The notes under the pieces were generated by a model that was not told the DNA's origin, made no database searches, and was given only the letters and a program-made list of their open reading frames with translations. This document shows, in pieces, positions 54,680 to 64,000 of a stretch of DNA of 64,000 nucleotides (the first letter of the stretch is position 1; each line of letters begins with the position of its first letter). The stretch spans positions 1,860,001 to 1,924,000 of the forward strand of contig NC_046679.1 of assembly GCF_009870125.1 (NCBI RefSeq), read 5' to 3'. This DNA comes from Drosophila pseudoobscura (Eukaryota; Arthropoda; Insecta; Diptera; Drosophilidae). A program made the position numbers and the translations under genes.

Positions 54680-54740
54680 ATTGTTATCGACCAATCGATA
54701 TGAGCAGTCCAGGGTAGGCTAAGACGATCTATCGATAGGA
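54680..54740. promoter_or_regulatory. CGATA/DRE cluster: candidate insulator or housekeeping promoter
   Basis: TATCGA (54685-54690), ATCGATA (54694-54700) and a perfect palindromic DRE TATCGATA (54730-54737) lie within 53 bp, with a further TATCGA near 54853. BEAF-32 recognises clustered CGATA motifs at fly boundary elements such as scs', and DREF uses TATCGATA at housekeeping promoters (established). No gene start is evident next to it, so a boundary role is as likely as a promoter role. Confidence 0.45.
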
Positions 54741-57700
54741 GAAGTGAGAATTCGTTTGCACCACAAAACAGAACAGATCTCTGAACATATCGCAGCTTGT
54801 TGTTATTGGTCTTGTCCTCCCTAAGCTCCTAATCGCTGTATCCCTCTTTTCTTATCGAGGGAGACTCGTCTGCATAGCATCCACCGATCGTCGTCGCAAG
54901 CACAGTCTGGCAAAAGATATGACAAAACTTGGCTTTAATCTACTTAAAACGAAAAATAAATGATATAGCCGATTAAAAATTACAACGACGTGTGGGGTGC
55001 ACTTATTTACGGAGTTGCTGGAGCAGACTTTTACTTCCTTGTAGGGAGTAAGAAGACTCCCAAATGTGTTTAATGGAAACTCCAAAATGAAAGCTCAAGC
55101 TTTCTTTCGCGTCACGTTTCGGTGCAGCAAATACACTGGGAAGATAATCTGGCTTAGTTGTAAATCACCGTTACGTGCATTCCGATTCGTTTGCCTTTGC
55201 ATACTTTGGGGCTGCCGGCGCGCCGGCAAGAGTAACCATTTCCCCCCGCTTCCGCCACCATGCAGAAGTATACGTGTCAAAACGTGGCGACATTTTGGAG
55301 TCGTTTCCCCCTGCCTGCCACTGGAAATTAAATTAAGATCCGCCCAAGTCGCTTCACCTTGCTTCAACACCAATTCTATTTGCCAAGCCGTGTGGCAGAG
55401 TCGAAGGGGGGCAGGTGGCAGGTGGCAGGTGCAGGAGCCACTGCGAATTGTCAACATTTTGTGTAGGGGGCATGTCCTTTTCTTTGCTGCCAAATATGAG
55501 CGCAAGGCTAACGGATAACGGGTAACGGCTAACGGGTAAGAGTTTCCACGGGAAGAGTTTCCTCAATAAATTTCGTCCACACACAGCACCGAGCACCAGA
55601 ATGCACTTGGGAGGAGGCGGAGGAAGCGGAGGAGGAGGGGACAGGCCCTGACAGGCGACAGCCATAACGGTGACAGCGATAAATTAAATGGTAATTTGAA
55701 TTTACCGTTAAGTGACACGAACAGGCAACTTCACGGATACACACACAAGCCCACACTCGCACACCGACAGACAGATAAACTTGTATAGATACTCGTACAA
55801 GGAACAACAATAAAATGTAACCAACAAACCAACAACTGCCAGACCCAATGAAACATATAAAACAAAAACCGAAGCCGAAACCGAAACTGAAATCGAGACC
55901 GGGGACTGGAGACCGGAGACCGAGACCGGAGAAAGTAAAACTTTATGCACGAAAATTGCCGTTAACGTGACAATAAATGGCGAAAATATAAAGGACAGCC
56001 ATTGGGCAGGGGATACACAGAACCCAGAACCAGACGCCGAGATACAGATACAAATACAGCCATAAAAACAATCAAAAAAGGCAACACAACAAAATTAAAG
56101 ATTGCCGACTTTAAATTTCTTTGTTTATGTTCGTTCGCCCGTCCCTCCCGTCCCGTCCCGAGGCAGACCCCCCAAACTTTGCTTTAGCCTTTTTCTGTAT
56201 TCCTTGGCGAAACCAAAAATTTATTACCAAAGTTAGGCCCAAGAACGTGTAGACCCTGAGAAGTGGGCCGAAGCAGGACATGGGACTGGGGCCGACTGCT
56301 GCCATTTGAAATGCTAAATGTCTTGTTAGCGTTACACTGACCGCATTCCAATGGCCCAAAACTCTCCGCATATTTGTCAACGGGGTCTGCCTTTGATAAG
56401 CCGGAAGTGATACCCACACACGGCTCGAGGCAGGCTCGAGGCCGGGCCGGACTGGGCCTTAGCGATCGGATCATAAAACCTGCAAAAGTGCCCCCCAATT
56501 GCCTTGACTACTAGGACACAAACCGAACCGAACCGAACCGAGCTGAACCCAAAGCAGCGAAGGAAAAACTTTTCAGCTCATGTAATAAATGGGAAGGTCC
56601 TGCGAGCGTCCTACGACGAGTGGCAGCGGCAATCCCTTCCAATGAGCATAAGCTGAAGTTTCGCAAAATGTTTTTGAGTTGGGCCTCTCTGATTTCTGCA
56701 CTGCCTGTGGAGATTGCTGTTTTTCGTTGCCTTTTTAGCCGTAACTCGCCTCGCCTTGATCCACTTTTCTGCCTTTTTGCGGGGCTCGACAGTCGACAGT
56801 CGGCAGTCGACAGTTGGCAGTCGACGTTCCGACTCAGCAGTCAAATGGGCCGTCGACGGGTCGGCCTATATACACACTCGACTGTACATAGGCACATGTA
56901 CACGTACTAGACACACCCCAACACTGCCTACTGCCATACAACGAGTGAGTGCGGCAAAAGTTGATGTGGAATGATGTGAGAATACTGAGAAGGCCGCCTG
57001 GCAGCTACTGGCTGCTGCAGAAGCCCACCGAGTCGGTACAGTGAACCCAAAGTGGGGCGAATCTGAGGACTCCCCTTTGATTCATGTGATTGCGGTGATT
57101 GCGGAGATCTGTAATACCTCCTAGACGCAAATAATAAGGGATTTCGGGTGAGGCTAATCGAATATTAAATGCAATTCTCAATTCAATTCCCCCCTCCAAT
57201 GCCATTCGAGAAGCCATGCCAGTGTGCGGGCAAATGGAAATCCCCCTTTAAAGCCCTAATGTTATGCAAACCGAATTTTGGCAGCATTGCGGTGAGCGCG
57301 GGGCAGGAGGCAGGAGGGAGCGGCGTTGCATAGTTGATTGTTGGCTTAAACAATGTGAGCTTTTTGGGATTTTGGATTTAGAGGGCGGCAAATGGAATTA
57401 GTCGAGTGGGGATCTCCCACAGCTGTCCTGGGTCCTGGGTCGAGGGCCAACCATCACTCAGGTGAGCGAATAGAATGGCGGACCTGATTGCCACACGGCA
57501 CACACACGCACACACACGCACAGATTGAGCCATTTGTTGGCCGTCCGTCCAAGTGTCGCCGGGCACTCCTTTCACTCGCACTGGCACGCTGTGCTCATAT
57601 CTGAGTGAGACATTCGGCTTTCAGTCAAGAGCCAAGTCAAGTCAAGACAAGTGAAATAGGCCCGTGTAACGCATGAAATATGGTAATAGCCTTGTTCCCC

Positions 57701-60700
57701 CCCATGGCTTTCCCACTTTGTGTGTGGGTGCGGTTGCCGAGAGCCTGCAGATATTGAGACGGCGTCGTGGCACTCCACTCCATTCCACTCCACTCCATGA
57801 ATATGCATGAGAGGAGCCGAAGAAGAGAGGCACAACCAAGATGAAGGTGCTGCCGACACTTAAACTGCCACGTTCAACTCGCACCCCAGCCCCAGCCCGG
57901 GGACTGGCATAAATATCGCACAACCGCAAGGCATTCCATCCACATGCATCTACCCATGGCCTGCAGGAATCTCCAAGAGCGCGTGAAACTGCTTTTATTC
58001 TCTGAAATATACTTCAAACTTATTCGCAATGAACCCATATTATCAGAGCCATTATTATAAGGAAAACGATCAGGTGTTAAGGCACTTCTAAAGCGAGCAA
58101 GAACAGAGAACTGCTGTTTAACTGCCAGTTGAGGAATGAAATCTCGGAGATTTAAAGAACATCTTCTTGTTCTGCAAGAACACCTGCGTTAGGGCGCCCC
58201 GAGGGGCTACGCTGCCGGCCAGCCTCTAAGTGCTGGGCGGGGCCTTGGCCTTCGCCTGGCTGGTCTGTCCGCCCCAGGCCGTTCATTTGCCCCAAAGACA
58301 CCTCAGAGACACATTGCGGCGGCAGTCACAAGTGTTGGGCAGTTTGTGCACTCATTTATTCATGCCAGGACCATCGGTAATAGTTCTCCAAATTGAAAGC
58401 CACTCGTATTGTTGCGGCCTGCATCTTGGCCGAAAGGCAGTCGTTGACGTGGAATGTGCATATTTGATTGTGAATTAAATATCATTAATTCGAGACGTGC
58501 AACCACCTGGGCGGACAGAGAGTTCAACTAAGCCAAACCAGACATCCAAACAGTTTTCATAATTAACAGAGCGCTTATGGTGATGGTGAGGGGCACAAGT
58601 GGCATGCAGCCACATCAATACACACACACTCTGCAACTGCCACATCTGCACCCAACCTTGGGTTGGGCTTCTCCTTGTTCGAGTGTTGTCTTGTGGCTAC
58701 ACCTGCAGCTGCAGCAGGTCGGTCGCCAGGTGTCGACGGTGGACTGTTGCCTTTGCCACAGCCCAGGCCAGCCATGCCAGTCGTGCCAGTCCAGGCTGGC
58801 AGGAAGGCAAACCAGACAGGCCCCGGCACCGCTCTGGGCCCCACCTGACAGCCAGGGGGGTTATCGATTATAAGACGCTTAATGCGCCCCCAAGTACGCA
58901 ATTAACGTGCCAGTTTGCCAGCCGCACTTGGGCCCAAATTCAGACCCATCTCGAGGCGCCGCAATCGATAAAGGAATTCGCTTATTGGTTGTGCTGCCAG
59001 CCACCAGCTGGCATCCGTTTTCCCATAATGATTATTACTGCTCATCGTTTGCTCACGATTTATTTCAAGCTTAGGTAATCTGTGCTTAAAGCCAGAGAAC
59101 GGACTTGAATGCGGTTTGCCCGCCCCCGCCCCCCCGCTTGCCGCACTGAAATCCGTTTTACGACTCTATCGCCGACCCGTGCACTTGCAGCACATTTGTC
59201 GTGGTCGTTGTCATGCCCCAAACGAAGATGGAAAGCCACACAGCCGCACATTTGACGGAACGAAAAGAGAAATAGTACTCGACAAAGACGCTAAAATCTC
59301 CAACTCTCTCTCCCTGTGGCACTCTTCAGACGCGTGTGAGCTCCAGCTCCAGCGACAGCCGAGACAGTGACAGTGGGCGGACAAGTGAGTCAGGTCCAGG
59401 TCCCAGGGAATCCACGCAGCCCATGGAGTGCGACGAGTAGTGGCATAAACATTTATGATCTGCTCGTCTTGCCTCTGGTCTGGCCATTGGCCACTGGCCA
59501 CCGACCACTGGTCGCTTTCACTTTATTAGTACACATTTCTGACTGGCCATAAAGCGAGTGCCAAAACATGTTAACAAACATAAAGAGCATTGTGTAATGC
59601 GCAGAGGAGGAGCTCTTACGGCTCCTGTCTCTCTCGGCCTTAATTTGATGCCTTCATTATGGCCGGTCACTGCCACTCTGCATTCCAATTGTCCGGCCAG
59701 CAATCATACTCGTACCGAATGAAATGAAAACCAAACAGGACAGTCTACGACAGATCTACGAGTGCGGCAGGAGGACTGCAAATCGATGCTGAATATGAAT
59801 CGAAGGCACTACACATTTCCATTGAATTTTTTGTCGTGCGCTCAGCATCAGATAATCCCCGAGACCGAGGGGTCATGCCTTCTATCGCTGCAGCACACAT
59901 TCCTGTCACAGCTGCCCGGCTCTCCTGATAAACTTATCCGCAATGTCCTCGTAAAAAGACAGCCCAGCCACATAGGCTTGCCAGGACAGTACTCGTAGTC
60001 GTACTCGTGGTCGTACTCGTATTCATACTCATAGAAAAGGCAGCCAAATTGAATAAACACATAACGAGCCGCCCGGTGCACAGGCAACGGAACGGTAATA
60101 AAACTCTTAGCCAAAGAGCAGGCCAGAGGACCCACACACTGACCCCAGTTCGTTATGGGAATGCGGATAAGTGGGTGGGTTGGCTGCTGCTGCTGCTGCT
60201 TCTGTTCTTTGCTTCCATTTTGCTGTGCGAGCAATAAACATTTTTTTGGCAAACAACAAGGTAAATGGCGCTCGTAAGTATGCTACAGTTTTGCAGCTCT
60301 CCTTTCCTTTTCTTTTTCTGTTTTTTTTTTCAAGCTGATCCCTGGGACACACACACACACACACACACTCGCACTCACACATAGAGATGTGCGTTTCCGT
60401 TGTTTTGAAATTGTTTCGCCAAATGAATTTGGAAGTGCTGACAACGCACAGCAGCAACATCAATTGGGCCAGCAGCAACTTTTCAATATGACTGCTCTTT
60501 CATTTCTCATATGTGCGGGGAGCGGGGGGTCGGAGCTTCTGATTGCTCCCCCAGGCCAAATACGCTGCTCCGTTTTTCCGTTCATCTAAATTGCATTTCA
60601 AGCAGCCATGACATTTGGTGGAGGTGGAGGCGGGGCCGGGGCCGGGGCTCACCTGATGTCGTCGCCTGCTTTTATGACCCACTGTGCGGGTGGGTGTGGG

Positions 60701-60787
60701 TCGTTTGGCACATAAAAATTACGCTGATTATGCAAGTCGGGGAGGTGGAACCGTTACCCATGACTTTTATGGATCTTCAATGAGCCT
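54741..60787. other. Gene-free DNA right of the CGATA cluster
   Basis: No supported gene. Contains the hexamer array at 55867-55931, (CCGAA)n at 56522-56541, (CAGTCGA)n heptamers at about 56786-56825, CA runs at 57499-57522 and 60349-60369, (GTACTC)-type words at 59990-60035, and two CGAT sites 100 bp apart (TATCGAT at about 58862 and ATCGATA at about 58965). Confidence 0.55.
55867..55931. repeat. (ACCGAA/ACCGGAG)n imperfect array
   Basis: Ten or so units of CCGAAG, CCGAAA, CTGAAA, TCGAGA and CCGGAGA. Confidence 0.8.
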
Positions 60788-61207
60788 CTAATCAGGCATT
60801 TTTCGGGCTCTTGCTCCACTGCCCCTGTCATTGCCAATTGATGTCAATCGGGGAACAAACGAATCTAGCTCTGAGCTCTGATTGCTTCCTTCTTCCTCCT
60901 TCCTGCTGGCTGCCGACCGACGACTGACATTGGTTCTTTTGAGCTGCTGCCAATTAGTGAAGTAAGCCGGGTCTAAACCAGCATCCAGCACCCAGTATCC
61001 TCGGGCCCCAGTCCTGGTAAGCTCCCACCCAAATGCAAAGGAAGGTTCTGTGTTGCAGTGTTGCTTGTCTGGGGCACTTCCGTTTGGCACAGTTCCAAAT
61101 CGGTTTCCCTGCCATAAGCCATCACTTTCACCAGCAGAAGCACCAGCAGCCAAATGAGCAGCAAGGCAAAGGGAAACCAGGGAATAAAGTTGTATTTTCA
61201 TTCCCAT
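60788..61207 (-). CDS. Candidate small secreted protein (139 codons, unproven)
   Basis: Starting at an ATG (61207) in the good context GGCAAATGG, the minus strand encodes MGMKIQLYSLVSLCLAAHLA followed by AGASAGESDG: a basic start, a hydrophobic core of about 15 residues and an Ala-X-Ala cleavage-type site near residue 25. The rest is polar, with one cysteine, and becomes Lys/Glu/Ser-rich. No family was recognised. The frame has no intron and no obvious poly(A) signal was identified. Chance frames of this length are common in this window, and an overlapping frame over the same hydrophobic stretch also mimics a signal peptide, so coding status is doubtful. Confidence 0.17.
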   Translation of the reverse strand: MGMKIQLYSLVSLCLAAHLAAGASAGESDGLWQGNRFGTVPNGSAPDKQHCNTEPSFAFGWELTRTGARGYWVLDAGLDPAYFTNWQQLKRTNVSRRSAASRKEEEGSNQSSELDSFVPRLTSIGNDRGSGARARKMPD

Positions 61208-64000
61208 TTGCCTGAACTTTAATTTCTGTGCACTTGCGCCGAGTTTTGTTTAACTTTTGATTTCATTATGGCGCTACGAAAACAACAATTAGCAGTACTA
61301 CACTCGAAGGTCAGACAATAAGATACCCTTTACCCAATTTTCCAACAAGAGATACAAATATGTATCTGTTACAGTCGTAGCTGGTAACCAATAATAATAA
61401 ATATAATAATAAATGCTGCCACTTACACATTCCGGAATACAATATACCCCCCTTTGGCGTCCGATTCCCGGGGTATTCAAAACTGACTAACGACAAGCTG
61501 GGAAAATTGTGCGGAATACAGACACTGCTGCTGTTGTTGTTTGTAGTTACACTCTTGTTATTTCATTCGGAGCACAGGGGCACTTGATTGCAAACAAAAC
61601 ACGTGCAGATTGTGGCCAAGCAACTCGAAAATGGGACCTCCTGTTCTACAGCAAAAGTTAATAAATTACAGCCCATGGCCCGGGCTCGTGTTCACATCCA
61701 TTTTGGGACAAGCTGCTGCGAGTCCGAGTCGATACATGTGCATACAATACGAGTATATGTAGTTACAGTTCCACAAACAAGATCGGAAAGTTTCCATTTT
61801 GGGAGACATCCCCGCCGTCGACAGATTTGGTCAGCCATAGCCATAGCCATGGGCCATGGGCCGCTTTCCATCCCGAAATGGCCTTGTCAGGGCCACATTG
61901 CATTTTGTTGAAATGCTTTTAGAATTATTTGTCTGCCAACTTTGGCCATGTGTGTGTGTCTGTGTGTGTGTGGCTGTGCACTGAGTGCAGTTTTAGTATA
62001 ATTGCATTGGCTCTTTGTGCCATCATGGTGGACATCCTGCCGGGCTATTGTGTTTATGAGTTTGGCCATCTCCGCCGACAGAGAGAGGACGAGGATCCAA
62101 ACTAATTTGCGGCATGTCTATTTAAGTAATTGTTTAAGCTTTTAATTCACTGACCGCTGAGTACCCCCCCTCCCCCACCACCACACACAAACACACACAC
62201 ACACACATGCAGATGCCACAAGATTCTCTAGCCATTTGGGAGGTAAATTGAATAAACGTCAAAGCCCACATCTGATGTTCATCGCTCATCGCCGTACAGG
62301 CGACCTACTCCATTTTGGGGCCCAAGCTGCGAGGGTGTGTGTGTGTGTGTGTTTTCGCATATGCTAAGTAATTGGGGGTGTGTGTGTGTGTTTGGTGGTG
62401 GTTGTATGCCAGTTTATGCAACAGCTTTTGCGGTTTGCTCCACAAAACTGGCAAGCCATAATAGTATTTATGCGCAAAAATTAAAATTCCCCAAGCACAG
62501 AAAAAGGATTTTCCTAATTGTTTGGCCGCACCCCACCCCCTCCTCTCTCTAGGGGGGCCTATGGGTGTTCCCTGTGTGCGTTCGAGTGGTTTCCATCTAA
62601 TCCGCTTTCATTTAACTACAGCACAGACTACAGATAGTTCAGATGCCCACAAAGCCCGTAGACCAATGCTCGACGAACTCTCTGGGCGTGTAAGTATCGT
62701 AAGTATCTCTACCGGGCCCGGCAAATCGGCCCCGCCCACCATCTGTAAGCTGCTTAAAATTCAAAGTTTTCGATGACTCAGATCACTCAAGCACGCCAGG
62801 GACAGGCACAGGCCATTAGCAGAGGATTTGGGGAGGCGGCCGCACAACATTTTCAGGCAAAAGTCTCATCGCATTGGCAACGAAAGCTCAAGAGATCCCC
62901 CGGGCAGCCTCAAATGGCATTTGCATCTAATTGTCATGCATTGTACGACTGTGGGTGGTCACCACACCACACCGAACAGCCCCCCAAACCCCAAAGCACC
63001 CGACCACACAGAATCCAACTGCTTCTTCCTCGTGCCCGGTGGTCGGTGGTCCGATTCTTCCATAAATATTTATTCCAATTTCAATGCATAATTGCGAAAT
63101 CGCCCGCGCATGCCACGAGAGAAAAGCAAACTTGCCATTCTGCCAATGCTTTCACGGGTATCTCCCATCCCGTACCCCTTGCGGTACAGCACAGCCCTTT
63201 GGACCTTAGTCCTTCAGTGCTTCAGTGCTTCAGTGGTCCCGTGGTTCAGTATGGATTTTGTTTAGATTCTAATGAAGTTCGCTTTTATTCTAGGTCTGAA
63301 ATAGTTACACAAGAGGGATGCATCGAATCCAGATTGGAAATGGGACGGGTATGGGCCGGTTGTGGGCACACCCTAGCCTGCCCTAGTGGGCATCCTCCAG
63401 TAAACCTCCACAGCAAACAGACCCTACGGATCCGACTGTTGTGAGTCGTGTTTGTTGACAGTACGCTGGATTTTTTTGTGCTGATAACTAAACAAATATA
63501 TGCCTTTATTTAGCAGCTGTGAGTAATTTAAGTAACTTTTTGTTGTTTTCCAAGTGAGATTTTTCCAGAAAAATCGGTGACTGTTTAATTTTTGTTTGCA
63601 GTGCTGTCATTGCATTTTTTGATCTATCGTCGTTTTCATCCAAAACTAATAATCACATATTTTGTTGGTCTCTCGGAAAAAGTGCTGTTACCGGTTGTGG
63701 GCACCCTGTTTATTTTTATTCAATTAATGTTTTTTTTTTCGAGAAACTGTTTAATATCGTTGTTTGTGTTAACGTTAACTATTTTTTCACTGTTTTTATG
63801 CATTTTACAATGGAAAAATAATTTAATCAAAGCGAAAGGCTCTGAAAATACAAAAATTTGCATTTTCCCTTTATTTCTGGTAGAAATAAAAATGCTAAAT
63901 TTTATATAAAATTGTTGTGTTTGAATTTAGTTCCTTCTCTGACGGTTACTTAAGACTTCTGGCTTTTAATTCGTACATAAATATTTGTATAACATGCACT
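61208..64000. other. Gene-free DNA at the right end
   Basis: 61313-61480 carries ATACCC...GGGGTATT words like the repeat remnant at 13 kb. GT/CA runs lie at 61950-61971, 62188-62207, 62335-62352 and 62378-62391. The 223-codon frame at 62773-63444 lacks family features. From 63430 to 64000 the DNA is T-rich, with a frame of hydrophobic composition (63592-63909) and a perfect 12-bp palindrome GTTAACGTTAAC at about 63767-63778. Confidence 0.5.

Noticed and set aside
62773..63444. 223-codon plus-strand frame
   Set aside because: Mixed composition without domain features, splice signals or start context; consistent with chance.
63592..63909. Hydrophobic 105-codon frame resembling a membrane protein
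   Set aside because: Phe/Leu/Ile richness follows directly from T-rich DNA. The frame opens without an ATG.
9986..64000. CRISPR arrays or other prokaryotic systems
   Set aside because: The tandem repeats are short microsatellites without unique spacers, and the genes are clearly insect nuclear genes with introns.

Overview
The window is nuclear DNA from a Drosophila-type fly. The evidence is intron-split genes with 55-130 nt introns, three genes that read as orthologues of known Drosophila genes (Not10, Snx3, Vha55), Drosophila promoter motifs (DRE/CGATA) and very dense CA/GT microsatellites. The abundant imperfect hexamer repeats suggest a species other than D. melanogaster, perhaps of the obscura group. 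That placement is inference from sequence style only.

Left end (1-9,985) holds all the recognisable genes. A secreted-protein first exon runs off the left edge (minus, about 69-137). Not10 follows (minus, six coding exons, 340-2581, 641 aa), the CNOT10 subunit of the CCR4-NOT deadenylase. Snx3 follows (minus, three coding exons, 3549-4431, 167 aa), the retromer-associated PX sorting nexin. Vha55 is divergent from Snx3 (plus, three coding exons, 6437-8802, 490 aa), the B subunit of the V1 V-ATPase. Between Snx3 and Vha55 lies a decayed, internally deleted minus-strand copy of the mRNA 3'-end endonuclease gene Cpsf73 (about 5164-5578). The Vha55 promoter region carries a DRE, an M-box, a CACGTG E-box and a perfect CRE within 60 bp, and intron 1 carries another CLEAR-like site. 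This fits the known Mitf/TFEB control of V-ATPase genes.

From about 9,986 to 64,000 (54 kb) I find no convincing protein-coding gene, tRNA, transposase or reverse transcriptase. The interval is rich in short tandem repeats: CA/GT runs, (GAATA)10, (CTCG)6, a 16-G run and many GAGCCN/GACCGN hexamer arrays. Possible functional points are a GC-rich (CTCG)n/CA-rich block at 38.1-39.0 kb, an initiator plus splice donor at 40.36-40.39 kb, and a CGATA/DRE cluster at 54.68-54.74 kb. Some small reading frames (21.3, 32.9, 41.0 and 61.0 kb) look protein-like but are unproven.

The most economical reading is a compact housekeeping cluster next to a large regulatory desert of a neighbouring developmental gene whose coding exons lie outside the window. 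From memory and unverified, Vha55 of D. melanogaster maps to 87C on 3R, near seven-up at 87B, so a developmental regulator as neighbour is plausible. I found no system that is clearly new to biology. The strongest points for follow-up are the Vha55 regulatory cluster, the Cpsf73 pseudogene, the CGATA cluster and the candidate promoters in the desert.
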